Below are positions 26,800-35,407 of a DNA stretch of 64,000 nucleotides, piece after piece. Each line of letters opens with the position of its first letter. Position 1 is the stretch's first letter. The DNA comes from Luteolibacter luteus (GTDB lineage Bacteria > Verrucomicrobiota > Verrucomicrobiia > Verrucomicrobiales > Akkermansiaceae), in NCBI RefSeq assembly GCF_012913485.1, contig NZ_CP051774.1:2108001-2172000 (forward strand), given 5' to 3'. Under the pieces are notes generated by a model that had not been told where the DNA came from, made no database searches, and saw only the letters and a program-made list of their open reading frames with translations. The position numbers and the translations under genes were made by a program.

Positions 26800-28016
26800 T
26801 TGTCGGAGGTTTTGACGCGGCGGCCATCTTCGAGGGTCGCGGAACTTTCAGTGACGATGGTTTCGCCGGGCGTGAGACCGGCAGAGACGGTGGATTGATC
26901 GCCGGTGGTCTGGCTGACCGAGACGGCTCGCCGCTCGACTTTTTCGCCGCTCAGCACCCATACGACGTTTTGCCCCCCGTCATCCTGGACAGCAGATTTC
27001 GGAATCGTGAGAGATTTTCCGGTCAGGGTCGCCGTTTCATCGGCTTGGAAGGCTACCTTCACCCCCATGTCCGGCAGGATCCGCGGGTCGAGTTGGTCGA
27101 AGCCCACGCGCACCTTCACCGTCGCCTTCTGGCGATCGGCGGTCGGAATGATCGCGATCACCTTCGCGGGGATCTTCCAGTCCTGATAGGAATCAAGGGT
27201 CGCCTCCACCCGCTGGCCGGGCTTCACGCGGTTGATGTGGCTCTCGTTCACGTCGACTTCGATCTCCAGGGACTTCATGTCGACGATCGTGCAGATGCCG
27301 GTACGGGTGAAACCACCGACGGACATCGGTGAGATCATCTCCCCTGGCTGCGCGTTCTTGGAGGTCACGATCCCACTGAAGGGGGCCAGAATGGTATTGT
27401 CCTCCACCTGCTGCTTCCACTGGGCGACGTCGGCTTCCGCCACGGCAACATCCGCGGTCTGCTTGGCGAGACGCGCACCGAGCGCACGGGCTTGCGCGGT
27501 GGCCCGGTCAAAGTCCGACTCACTGGCCGCGCCCGATCTCGAAAGGCCGGTGAAGCGTACCAGCTCCTTCTTCGCGAGATCGAGATTCGAAATCGTTTCC
27601 TCCAAAGTGGTGCGGGTCGCCACAAGCTGGGCCTCGGCATAGCGCAGGCCGGCCGACACATTCGAGGCATCGAGCCTGGCCAGCAGCTGGCCCTCCTTCA
27701 CCTCCATGCCTTCATCCACCAGCACCTCCACCACCTTGCCGGTGACCTTCGAGGAAACCGTGGCCGAACGCCGGGCCGTTACATAGCCGGAGGCATTGAG
27801 AAGGGTCGCACGGCTCGAACCGCCACTACTGACCTCGGTCACCTTCGCGGTCTTCACCACGGGGACATCGGCCCGCTTGGAAAAGAAGAATGCCGCCACA
27901 CCGCCGATCACCAGCAGGAGGAAAACCCACCAGATCCAAGCATTCCCATGCCGGTCCGGTGGAATGGCCGATCGGTCGATCCGAAGGGCGTCGAGTGAAG
28001 GTTTCGAAGAACTCAT
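26796..28016 (-). CDS. Periplasmic adaptor (membrane fusion) protein, MacA/HlyD type
   Basis: About 406 residues from an ATG at 28016, chosen because the open frame upstream is low-complexity and lacks homology. A cytoplasmic tail precedes one membrane helix (WIWWVFLLLVIGGVAAFFF, about 27-45). A lipoyl-like half follows (ASGYVTARRSATVSSKVTG), then an alpha-hairpin (about 120-200), the matching lipoyl half (ILAPFSGIVTSKNAQPGE) and beta-barrel domains. It links the inner-membrane permeases to an outer-membrane channel and is the first gene of the exporter operon. The promoter probably lies in 28017-28224, where I see no clear -35/-10 pair. Confidence 0.9.
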
Positions 28017-28224
28017 GCCGCCGGAAGAAACTGCGGCACGTTGCGCCAATGCGCGGGCAAGGCGAGTCGAAACTTGTCCCCGCCCCTTGGACAGAAAGCC
28101 GAAGAACCGGCACAAGCACCTGAAAACAAGCAGCAAGCGGAGGGGCGGGTCCGACGGTTAGAAAACCCCGTCATGAATCCACCCGCTCCGCAGGCATACC
28201 ATGAAATCGACGTAGAAGCCGGGA

Positions 28225-29838
28225 TCAGGCGTGAACCACGGCCGGCTTGCCGCTTTCGACCACGAAGGAAGCCGGGGTCTTCAACGGGGCATCCGGACGC
28301 GTCACGTAGTTCACCGTGCGGAAGTCGGTGCGCCACTCAGTATTGTTGATGACACAGCTCACGTAGCCACGGCGGGCGCTGTGGAACTTCACGAAGGGAT
28401 TCTCCGCGATCATCTCTTCCAAGCCCTTCGGCTTCTCGACACCATCGGCATTCGAGGTGATCGAGGTGCAGACAAACTCACTGCCCACCACCGGGGCATC
28501 CGGGCGTCCGGGCATGAGGGTCAGCTCATTCGCCCAGTGCGTGTGGATGTCGCCAGTGAGGACGATTGGATTGGAAACCTTCAGGTCTTGAAAGGCCTTC
28601 AAGACTGCCTGGCGCTCGAATTCGTAGCCGGGCCACTGATCCATGCTGCAGCTTTCCTGCTCACCGATCGCACGATCCACGCGGGCCATCATGATCTGCT
28701 GGGCGAGCACGTTCCAAGTGGCGCGGGACTTGCCGAGTTCGGCAAAGAGCCACTCGCGCTGGATTTTGCCAAGCAGCGTGCCGTTCGGATCCATCGCGGC
28801 CTTGCCCGGGCGCTTCATCCCATCACCATTCGGCTGGTCGGTGCGGTACTGGCGGGTGTCGAGCACGTGGAAATCCACCAAGCTGCCGTGGCGCACGCTG
28901 CGATAAAGCTGCATGCCAGGCCCCTTCGGAACACACGCGGCGCGAAGCGGCATGTGCTCGTAGTAGGCTTGGTAAGCTGCGGCGCGGCGCTTCAGGAAGG
29001 TCTCGGTATCGACCCAGCCCTTCTCTTCCGGAATGTCACCCGCATAGTTGTTGTCGAGTTCGTGGTCGTCCCAGGTCACCACCCATGGCGCGGCAGCGTG
29101 CATCGCTTGGAGCGAGGGATCGGACTTGTACTGCGCGTGGCGGTTGCGGTAATCGAGCAGGCTGACGATCTCCGGGCTGTTATGGCGGCGGACTTGGCCA
29201 TCGCGGCTCGGGCCTTCATAAATGTAGTCGCCGAGGTGGAAGACGATGTCCGGGCTCTCCTCGAGCATGTGCTTGTAGGCGGTGTAGAAGCCGGTCTCGA
29301 AATGCTGGCAAGAGGCGAAAGCCATCTTCAGCTGGGAGGTCTGGTTCGCAGCCTTGTTCGGGCTTTCCAGCGTGCGGCTGCGGCCTTTCTGGCTGATCTC
29401 GGCACCCGCCTTGAATTGATACCAGTACCAGCGGTCCGCCTGCAGGCCGGTGACCTCAACGTGCACGGAGTGCGCCCAGTCCGGGCTGGCCAGCTCTTTG
29501 CCGCTGGCGACGACCTTGGTCATCGCTTCATCCTCGGCCACTTGCCAGTACACCCACACCGCTTCATTCGGCATGCCGCCACCTTCGAGCGGCTGGGGCG
29601 CGAGGCGCGTCCAAAGCACGAAGCCATCGGCGGAAGGGTCACCGGAGGCGACGCCCAGCTGGAAAGGATAGGCTTGGAAAGAGGGGTTCTCCTTGGCGAC
29701 AAGGGCATTTCCCCAGACCCGCCCGGCACTCAGGGCGAGGAGCATGGAACCCGAGGCCCCGAGGAAGGACCGGCGGGAATGACGCGAGGCATCGATCGGA
29801 AAGAGCGGCTGCATGGGCTGCGGATACTGCGCATTCAT
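28225..29838 (-). CDS. phoD: PhoD-type alkaline phosphatase / phosphodiesterase (Tat-exported)
   Basis: 537 residues with a twin-arginine signal (SRRSFLGASG, about 22-31) and an h-region ending near AGRVWG. The PhoD N-terminal domain (FQLGVASGDPSADGFVLWTRL) precedes the metallophosphatase domain with FASCQ, HLGDYIYEG, WDDHELDNNYAGD and LTGDIHTHW, which supply the calcium/iron ligands. It should hydrolyse phosphate esters in the periplasm or outside the cell. It is alone between the ABC operon and the purine permease; no Pho box is recognised upstream. A 23-nt-loop dyad lies just before the start. Confidence 0.93.
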   Translation of the reverse strand: MNAQYPQPMQPLFPIDASRHSRRSFLGASGSMLLALSAGRVWGNALVAKENPSFQAYPFQLGVASGDPSADGFVLWTRLAPQPLEGGGMPNEAVWVYWQVAEDEAMTKVVASGKELASPDWAHSVHVEVTGLQADRWYWYQFKAGAEISQKGRSRTLESPNKAANQTSQLKMAFASCQHFETGFYTAYKHMLEESPDIVFHLGDYIYEGPSRDGQVRRHNSPEIVSLLDYRNRHAQYKSDPSLQAMHAAAPWVVTWDDHELDNNYAGDIPEEKGWVDTETFLKRRAAAYQAYYEHMPLRAACVPKGPGMQLYRSVRHGSLVDFHVLDTRQYRTDQPNGDGMKRPGKAAMDPNGTLLGKIQREWLFAELGKSRATWNVLAQQIMMARVDRAIGEQESCSMDQWPGYEFERQAVLKAFQDLKVSNPIVLTGDIHTHWANELTLMPGRPDAPVVGSEFVCTSITSNADGVEKPKGLEEMIAENPFVKFHSARRGYVSCVINNTEWRTDFRTVNYVTRPDAPLKTPASFVVESGKPAVVHA

Positions 29839-29850
29839 TCAATTTTTTCA

Positions 29851-29889
29851 ATCAACGGAATGGTCACCAAAGCCCCCTCGACCGTTGAT
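29851..29889 (-). promoter_or_regulatory. Inverted repeat just upstream of phoD
   Basis: ATCAACGG (29851-29858) and CCGTTGAT (29882-29889) form an 8-bp dyad with a 23-nt spacer. It lies between the purine permease stop and the phoD ATG, 12 bp from the latter. On the transcribed strand no T-run follows, so an operator or leader hairpin is more likely than a terminator. Weak evidence. Confidence 0.3.
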
Positions 29890-29908
29890 GCTGGATGAGC
29901 TGGGAAGC

Positions 29909-31252
29909 TTATTTCCCGATCATCCGGAAGAGCAGCGGTTCCATGAAGTGAATCAGGAAGACCACCGCGAGACCACAGGTGAAAGGCGTCAGGCTCTCGC
30001 GGTTCTTTCCGGTCCCGAGAGCGATCGCCACCATCGTGATAACTCCGATGCCGATGCCTGTGCTAATGCTAAAGGCCATCGGCATGGTGGCGATGGTCAG
30101 CACCGCAGGAGCGGCAATCTCGAAGCGTGAGAGATCGATCTCCATCACGCTGCTGAACATCAGGATGCCGACCACGACCAAGACCGGTGCCACGGCCACC
30201 GTGGGGATCGCAAGGATGAGCGGCGTAAAGACCAGCGCCACCAGGAAGAGGATCGCCACGACCACGGCAGTCAGTCCCGTCCGCCCGCCAGCTTGAGCAC
30301 CGGTCGCGCTTTCGACATAACTGACCACGGTGGAGGTGCCGAGCAGCGAGGAAAGGATGGCCGCCAGCGAGTCCGCCACGAGGGCTCGCGAGAGTCCGGG
30401 AATCTCCCCTTTTTCATTCACCAGCCCGGCGCGCTTCGTGACGGCGATGAGCGTGCCGAGGTTATCGAAGAGATCCACCAGCAGCAGCGCGAGGACAACG
30501 GGCAGCGCCTTCAGCGGCTCCTTCAGGATGAAACTGAAGTCGAGCTTGAGAAAAAGCGGCTCGAGCGAGGCAGGTGGGGAAACGAGCGATGCGGGAAGCT
30601 TCGTGATCATTCCACCCTGCCCGTCCGGCACGGCAAATCCTGCAAGGGCAAGCACGGTGATCGCGATGAGCACCGCTGCGGGAGCACCCCGTGCGATCAG
30701 TACACACGTGAGCAAGATCCCCACTGCGAAGAGTGCAACCGGCGGCTGGGTGAGATCGCCCAAAGCGACGAAGGTCGCGGGGTGGGCGACGATCATTCCT
30801 CCGTTCTTCAATCCGATGAAGGCAATGAAGAGACCGATACCGGCGCAAATCGCCGCCTTCAGCGAAATCGGCAGGGCATGCACGATACGCTCGCGGACGC
30901 CGCTCAAGGAGAGCAGCAGGAAGATGACGCCATTGAGAAAGACCAGCGCGAGCGCACTCTGCCAAGGCACGCCCATGCCGATGCAAACCGCATAAGCAAA
31001 GAAGGCATTGATGCCCATCCCTGGTGCCATCGCGAGTGGCAGATTCGCTAGTAAGGCCATTAGCAAGCTCGCGATGGCCGCCCCGAGCGCTGTGGCTGTA
31101 ACCAAGGCTTCACGCGGCATCCCGGCGTCCGCGAGGATCGTGGGATTCACGATCAGGATGTAGGCCATCGCGGCGAAAGTGGTGCAGCCGGCGATGAGTT
31201 CCGTGGCGGGCGTGGTTCCCTTTTCGCGGAGACGGAAGAGGCGCTCTAGCAT
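29909..31252 (-). CDS. NCS2-family purine permease, AzgA/PbuG type
   Basis: 447 residues with about 12-14 membrane helices. The AzgA-group motifs are GCTTFAAMAYILIVNP near the N-terminus, APGMGINAFFAYAVC (helix 3), a DLFDNLGTLIAV segment (helix 8) and the GTSTVVSYVESATGAQAGGRTGLTAVV region. This group imports hypoxanthine, guanine or adenine with protons. The specific base cannot be read. A purine riboswitch was looked for upstream and not found. The molybdenum hydroxylase at 41-44 kb is 10 kb away and probably unrelated. Confidence 0.9.
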   Translation of the reverse strand: MLERLFRLREKGTTPATELIAGCTTFAAMAYILIVNPTILADAGMPREALVTATALGAAIASLLMALLANLPLAMAPGMGINAFFAYAVCIGMGVPWQSALALVFLNGVIFLLLSLSGVRERIVHALPISLKAAICAGIGLFIAFIGLKNGGMIVAHPATFVALGDLTQPPVALFAVGILLTCVLIARGAPAAVLIAITVLALAGFAVPDGQGGMITKLPASLVSPPASLEPLFLKLDFSFILKEPLKALPVVLALLLVDLFDNLGTLIAVTKRAGLVNEKGEIPGLSRALVADSLAAILSSLLGTSTVVSYVESATGAQAGGRTGLTAVVVAILFLVALVFTPLILAIPTVAVAPVLVVVGILMFSSVMEIDLSRFEIAAPAVLTIATMPMAFSISTGIGIGVITMVAIALGTGKNRESLTPFTCGLAVVFLIHFMEPLLFRMIGK

Positions 31253-31316
31253 GATTCGGATAAGTCCTATATGACCTATTTTTACCGGGAGACAGCCCTC
31301 GCTCTAAAAAAATCGC

Positions 31317-31349
31317 GGACAGTGTCCAGAAATCGGCCGACCGTTCGTC
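31317..31349 (+). promoter_or_regulatory. Candidate ECF-type promoter with overlapping palindrome upstream of the sigma operon
   Basis: TGTCCA (31323-31328) and CGTC (31346-31349) are 17 nt apart, about 70 nt before the first operon ATG. The pattern is close to the TGTCGA/CG(A or T)C promoter that I recall for ECF42 sigma factors. The -35 half overlaps a perfect GGACA-G-TGTCC palindrome (31317-31327), which could bind another regulator of this operon or of the divergent permease. Hypothetical. Confidence 0.35.
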
Positions 31350-31418
31350 TTCCTATTGAAAGCCGCCAATCCATTGGCAGCGCAGTTTGCAACGAACCAA
31401 ACCTAAACAACGATTCAC

Positions 31419-31979
31419 ATGAAGACCCGTTCCTTCCTCCAAAGCCTTTTCGCCTCCCTCATGCTCGGTAGCACCGCCCTCTTCGCCCAGGAAATGCCCG
31501 AGATGCCGAAGCCACAGTCCGAGCACAAGTGGCTCGAACAATTCGTCGGCGAATGGCAGTCCGAAATGGAATGCCACATGGGCCCTGACCAAGAGCCCAT
31601 GAAAAACAAGATGACCGAGAAGGCCCGCTCGGTCGGTGGCTTCTGGCTTGTCTCCGAGGGAAGCGGCGAGGCCATGGGCACCCCCTTCACCAGCATCCTC
31701 ACCCTCGGGTATGACCCCCAGAAGAAGAAGTTCATCGGCACCTGGGTCGATTCGATGATGGGCAAGATGTGGAACTACGAGGGCAGCCTCTCCGATGACC
31801 AGAAGACCCTCACCCTGAACACGGAGGGTCCCTGCCCGATGCAAGGCGGCAAAATCTGCCAATTCAAGGAAGTGATCACGCTTCAGGACAAGGACCACAA
31901 GACTTTCACCAGCAGCGTGAAGGGCGAAGATGGAAAGTGGACCACGATCATGAACGCAAAGTCCACCCGCACCAAATAA
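31419..31979 (+). CDS. Secreted DUF1579 family protein
   Basis: 186 residues: a signal peptide (about 1-23, MKTRSFLQSLFASLMLGSTALFA) and a DUF1579 domain recognisable by HKWLEQFVGEWQSEMEC, GGFWLVSEGSGEAMGTPF and GYDPQKKKFIGTWVDSM. The family fold is a small beta-barrel of unknown function. It is the first of six genes reading toward the ECF sigma factor and probably carries the operon promoter. DUF1579 proteins often co-occur with DGPF and SnoaL-like proteins, as here. Confidence 0.85.
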   Translation: MKTRSFLQSLFASLMLGSTALFAQEMPEMPKPQSEHKWLEQFVGEWQSEMECHMGPDQEPMKNKMTEKARSVGGFWLVSEGSGEAMGTPFTSILTLGYDPQKKKFIGTWVDSMMGKMWNYEGSLSDDQKTLTLNTEGPCPMQGGKICQFKEVITLQDKDHKTFTSSVKGEDGKWTTIMNAKSTRTK

Positions 31980-32036
31980 CCCCGAGTGTCCCGATCGGCC
32001 CTCCCCGTTCGTCATATTCATGAACCCCATCGAATC

Positions 32037-32816
32037 ATGAGCACGCAATCATCAACCTTGGAACCGGAAGCCACCCTGGAGAATCATCCGGTAGTCTCCC
32101 GTGAGAAATGGCTCGCGGCCCGTAAGGAGCTACTGAAAAAGGAGAAGGAGCTCTACCGGACACGTGATCGGCTCTGCGCCCAACGCCGCGAGCTTCCCTG
32201 GGTGAAGGTGGACGAGAACTACATCTTCGACGGACCTGAGGGAAAGGTTACGCTCTCCGATCTCTTCCGCGGCCGGAGCCAGCTCATCATCTATCATTTC
32301 ATGTTCGGGCCCGGCTGGAAGGAGGGCTGTGGCGGCTGCTCCTTCCTCTGCGACCACTTCGACAGCGCGCGCCTGCACTTCGAGCATCGGGATGTCGCTT
32401 TCGCGGCGGTGTCACGGGCTCCGCTGGCGGAGTTCGCGGGCTTCAAGAAGCGCATGGGCTGGAAGTTCCCATGGGTTTCCTCCGCAAACAACGACTTCAA
32501 CTACGACTACCATGTCTCCTTCACCGAGGAGCAGGTAGCCAAGGGCGACGCGAGCTATAACTACGCACCGGAAACCGAGGCCGGCGAATCGCACGGCATG
32601 AGCGTCTTCTACAAGAACGAGGCCGGCGAGATCTTCCACACCTACTCCACCTATGCGCGGGGTGGCGAGGAAGCGCTGACAACCTTCATGATGATGGATC
32701 TCACGCCGAAGGGCCGGAATGAAGAAGGAACCATGAGCTGGGTCCGCCTTCACGACACCTACGACGAGTCGGAGAAGTCACCCTGCGGTTGCAGCTCGAA
32801 GGAGGACAAAGCATGA
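32037..32816 (+). CDS. DUF899 family thioredoxin-fold protein
   Basis: 259 residues. The start at 32037 is the first ATG that gives the family N-terminus (VVSREKWLAARKELL). The conserved LIIYHFMFGPGWKEGCGGCSF contains the CxxC-like pair of the thioredoxin-type fold, and FPWVSSANNDFNYDYHVSF is the other hallmark. The C-terminus carries an extra CGCSS motif. Likely a cytosolic thiol or redox protein; no substrate is known for the family. The next gene starts inside its stop codon (ATGA), so translation is coupled. Confidence 0.88.
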   Translation: MSTQSSTLEPEATLENHPVVSREKWLAARKELLKKEKELYRTRDRLCAQRRELPWVKVDENYIFDGPEGKVTLSDLFRGRSQLIIYHFMFGPGWKEGCGGCSFLCDHFDSARLHFEHRDVAFAAVSRAPLAEFAGFKKRMGWKFPWVSSANNDFNYDYHVSFTEEQVAKGDASYNYAPETEAGESHGMSVFYKNEAGEIFHTYSTYARGGEEALTTFMMMDLTPKGRNEEGTMSWVRLHDTYDESEKSPCGCSSKEDKA

Positions 32817-33118
32817 ACCCGTGCTGCAAGAGAAGGATCGTTCACAAGCGATCGAAGGATACGACGCTACGCCGCGGACTTTCCGCTTCGGCGTGGCTCG
32901 TTCCCGGCAGCATGCTGGTGCTGATGCCGAAGTGCCCGGTGTGCCTCGCCGCCTACATCGCACTCTTCACGGGCATGGGCATCTCCATTCCCGTGGCATC
33001 GGGACTGCGGATCTTCCTGATCATCGCCTGCTGCGCGTCCCTTCTCTTGCTCGCATTCCTTTACATCAGGAGATTCTTGGCCTCGAAGAACGAGAACACC
33101 AAACCCATCTTGCCATGA
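32813..33118 (+). CDS. Small two-helix membrane protein with CPxC motif
   Basis: 101 residues. A basic N-terminus with CC (MNPCCKRR) precedes two membrane helices (about 28-53 and 62-88); the first includes MPKCPVCLAAY. The cysteine pair next to a helical hairpin recalls MerC/MerF-like metal carriers, but the match is only a motif. It overlaps the DUF899 stop by 4 bp and the next start by 4 bp (ATGA both times), so all three proteins are made together. The short upstream extension of the frame (from 32789) lies inside the DUF899 gene and is ignored. Confidence 0.7.
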   Translation: MNPCCKRRIVHKRSKDTTLRRGLSASAWLVPGSMLVLMPKCPVCLAAYIALFTGMGISIPVASGLRIFLIIACCASLLLLAFLYIRRFLASKNENTKPILP

Positions 33119-33555
33119 CAACGCTCGCCCGAAACGAGGAACAACAGATCCGCGACCTGGTGGCCGATTGGCTAAAAGCCGTTCACGCTCGTGACGTGGA
33201 TGCCGTGATGAAGGACTACGCGCCCGACTTCACCGGCTACGATCTCTTCGCGCCGACGAAAGTCACCGGCGCGGGCGATTACCGGAAGAACTACCAGATG
33301 TGGTTCGACCATTGCAGTGGTCCGCCGACCTACGAGATCCGCGAACTGGATGTCACCGCGGGCGAAGACGTTGCCTTTTGCCGCAGCCTCAACCGCATGA
33401 TGAGCCCGAAGGAGGGCGGCGGCACCGAGGAATGCTGGCTGCGCGTCACCGTCTGCTTCAAGAAGATCGCCGGCTCGTGGAAAGTGGTCCATGAGCACGT
33501 CTCCGTGCCGCTGGACATGGAAACGCAGAAAGGCGTCTTCGATTTCCGGCCGTGA
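33115..33555 (+). CDS. SnoaL-like / nuclear-transport-factor-2-fold protein
   Basis: 146 residues of the SnoaL/ketosteroid-isomerase-like fold: IRDLVADWLKAVHARDVDAVMKDYAPDF at the N-terminus and GSWKVVHEHVSVPLD at the C-terminus. Small hydrolases, isomerases or binding domains share this fold. In some ECF sigma factors (ECF41) a SnoaL domain is fused to the sigma itself; here it is a free protein in a sigma operon. The start overlaps the preceding stop by 4 bp. The longer open frame upstream runs through the previous genes and is not real. Confidence 0.85.
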   Translation: MTTLARNEEQQIRDLVADWLKAVHARDVDAVMKDYAPDFTGYDLFAPTKVTGAGDYRKNYQMWFDHCSGPPTYEIRELDVTAGEDVAFCRSLNRMMSPKEGGGTEECWLRVTVCFKKIAGSWKVVHEHVSVPLDMETQKGVFDFRP

Positions 33556-33590
33556 CTCGAACCCCGACTTCATTCAATCCCTTGTAAAAC

Positions 33591-33995
33591 ATGAACAACT
33601 ACAGCAACTCGAATGGATACCTGCTGCTTTTCCGCGGCACCGATTGGCACAAGGAGCTCTCGCCCGAACTGATCCAGCAGATCATGGGCGATTGGAGCAC
33701 TTGGTTCGACCGCCTGACCCAGCAGGGCAAGCTCTCCGCGGCGAATCCCCTGGAGAACGAAGGCGTGGTCATCACGGGAAAGTCCCGCACGCTCTCCGAC
33801 GGCCCCTTCGCCGAATCGAAGGAAGCAGTCGGCGGCTTCTTCCTCCTGACCGTCGATACCTTTGAAGAGGCACTGGAGATCGGCAAGGAGTGCCCCGCCC
33901 TGCCCTACGGCATCATCGTGGAAGTTCGTCCGGTGGCACCTGCCTGCCCGGCCGAGCGCATGCGCCGCGAAGCGGAGCTCCAAGCCCTCGCCTGA
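33591..33995 (+). CDS. YCII-related (DGPF) domain protein
   Basis: 134 residues with the DGPF signature: SRTLSDGPFAESKEAVGGFFLLTVDTFEEALEIGKECPA. The DGPF/YCII family is the classic genomic partner of TPR-tailed ECF sigma factors, and here it is immediately followed by that sigma factor (13 bp). The fold is a ferredoxin-like dimer; the biochemical role is unknown. Its presence strengthens the ECF42-like assignment of the next gene. Confidence 0.9.
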   Translation: MNNYSNSNGYLLLFRGTDWHKELSPELIQQIMGDWSTWFDRLTQQGKLSAANPLENEGVVITGKSRTLSDGPFAESKEAVGGFFLLTVDTFEEALEIGKECPALPYGIIVEVRPVAPACPAERMRREAELQALA

Positions 33996-34008
33996 AATCG
34001 ATCACCCC

Positions 34009-35331
34009 GTGAGCGCGCCTCCTTCGCCCAATCCCGAGATCCCGAAGCTGACCGAGCACCTCTTCCGGCATGAGACCGGCAAGCTGGTCTCGGCCCTGAC
34101 CCGGATCTTCGGCATTCACCGCCTGCAATTGGCGGAGGATGTGGTTCAGGAGGCGATGATCCGGGCACTACAAACCTGGCCCTACTACGGGGTTCCCGAC
34201 AATCCCGCCGCTTGGCTGATGCAAACGGCAAAGCGGCGGGCGCTCGATATCATCCGGCGCGAAAAGCTGTTCCACGAAAAGCAGCCGGAAATCGCAGCCT
34301 CGATCGAGCGCCTACCCGAAGAAATTGATGGCCCGCAATTCGAGGACGAGATCCGCGACGATCGCCTGCGCCTCATCTTCGCCTGCTGTCACCCCCTGAT
34401 CTCGCTGGAAGACCAGACCGCCCTCGCCTTGAAGACGCTGTGCGGATTCGGCATTCCCGAAATCGCCAGCGCCTTTCTAACAAGCGAAGCCGCCATCGCA
34501 AAGCGGCTCACCCGTGCGAAGCAGCGCATCCAGGATCAGGGCATCCCTTTCGAGATTCCCGCGGGTGCGGAACTCGAGTCCCGGCTCGATGGCGTTTTAC
34601 ACGTGCTCTATCTCCTTTTCAACGAAGGCTACAAGGCATCGAACGGCCACAGCGTGGTGCGGGAGGATCTCTGCCGCGAAGCCATCCGTCTCGCCAGCCT
34701 GCTCGCCGCGCATCCCGCGGGAGACCTGCCGCGCACGCACGCACTCCTCTCCGTGATGCTGCTCGACTCCGCGCGCATTCCCGCGCGCGAGGACGACCAG
34801 GGAAACATCCTGCGCCTCAAAGACCAGGATCGCAGCCACTGGGATCACGGTCTCATCGGCGCGGGCATCATGCATCTGGCCAGAGCCTCCACCGGTAATC
34901 ACCTCAGCGAGTATCACCTGCAAGCGGGCATCGCCGCCTGCCACTGCACCGCGCCGGACTATGCGGATACCGATTGGACCCGCATCCTTTCCCACTACGA
35001 CCGCTGGGTGGAAATCAGCGATTCACCGATCGTCGCCCTGAACCGCGCCGTTGCCGTCGCCAATGTCCACGGCGCGCAAGCCGGGATGGAAGCGATCAAG
35101 GCCATCGCCAAGCCCGAGCAACTGGAGACCTACTACCTCTTCCACGCGGTCATCGGTGACTTTGAAGAGCGCCTCGATCGCCGCTTGGAAGCCGCCGCCC
35201 GTTTCAGCAAGGCCATGGAGCTGACCGGCGTCGCCTCAGAGCGCTCGTTCCTCGAAGAACGCCAGCGCGCCTGTGAAACGAACACGCCCTTCCGCCCCGG
35301 CAAGCACAAGGGCCCTTCCCGCAGCTCCTGA
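34009..35331 (+). CDS. ECF sigma factor with C-terminal TPR-like extension (DUF6596, ECF42-like)
   Basis: About 440 residues. The N-terminal 170 are sigma2 (LQLAEDVVQEAMIRALQTW) and sigma4 (CGFGIPEIASAFLTSEAAIAKRLTRAKQRI). The remaining 260 are the DUF6596/TPR region with YLLFNEGYKAS, LRLKDQDRSHWD and SPIVALNRAVAVANVHGA. The GTG at 34009 is 13 bp after the DGPF gene; an upstream start would overlap that gene. ECF42-type factors lack a classical anti-sigma factor, and their C-terminal extension is thought to regulate them. None is adjacent here either. The operon presumably autoregulates. A hairpin lies 17 bp downstream. Confidence 0.9.
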   Translation: MSAPPSPNPEIPKLTEHLFRHETGKLVSALTRIFGIHRLQLAEDVVQEAMIRALQTWPYYGVPDNPAAWLMQTAKRRALDIIRREKLFHEKQPEIAASIERLPEEIDGPQFEDEIRDDRLRLIFACCHPLISLEDQTALALKTLCGFGIPEIASAFLTSEAAIAKRLTRAKQRIQDQGIPFEIPAGAELESRLDGVLHVLYLLFNEGYKASNGHSVVREDLCREAIRLASLLAAHPAGDLPRTHALLSVMLLDSARIPAREDDQGNILRLKDQDRSHWDHGLIGAGIMHLARASTGNHLSEYHLQAGIAACHCTAPDYADTDWTRILSHYDRWVEISDSPIVALNRAVAVANVHGAQAGMEAIKAIAKPEQLETYYLFHAVIGDFEERLDRRLEAAARFSKAMELTGVASERSFLEERQRACETNTPFRPGKHKGPSRSS

Positions 35332-35348
35332 CCGGTCACCGCGAAAGA

Positions 35349-35380
35349 AAACGACCGCCCGGTTTCCCGGACGGCCGTTT
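35349..35380. terminator. Bidirectional hairpin terminator between the sigma operon and glutamine synthetase
   Basis: AAACGACCGCCCGG (35349-35362) and CCGGACGGCCGTTT (35367-35380) form a 14-bp stem with two mismatches and a TTTC loop. On the minus strand it is followed by TTTTCTTT, a good terminator for glutamine synthetase, whose stop lies 27 bp away. On the plus strand the T-run is weaker. Confidence 0.65.
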
Positions 35381-35407
35381 CGCGAAACAACAATGGTCCA
35401 ATAAGAC

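Noticed and set aside
28231-29898. 555-residue plus-strand open frame opposite phoD
   Set aside because: phoD on the minus strand has the Tat signal and full metal-site motifs; the plus frame is a histidine/valine/alanine-rich shadow.
31253-31330. Purine riboswitch upstream of the NCS2 permease
   Set aside because: The conserved three-way-junction core bases are not present; only a palindrome and A/T-rich sequence are seen.
33862-34008. Upstream extension of the ECF sigma factor
   Set aside because: It lies within the DGPF gene in another frame and is not sigma-like; the GTG at 34009 fits the family N-terminus.
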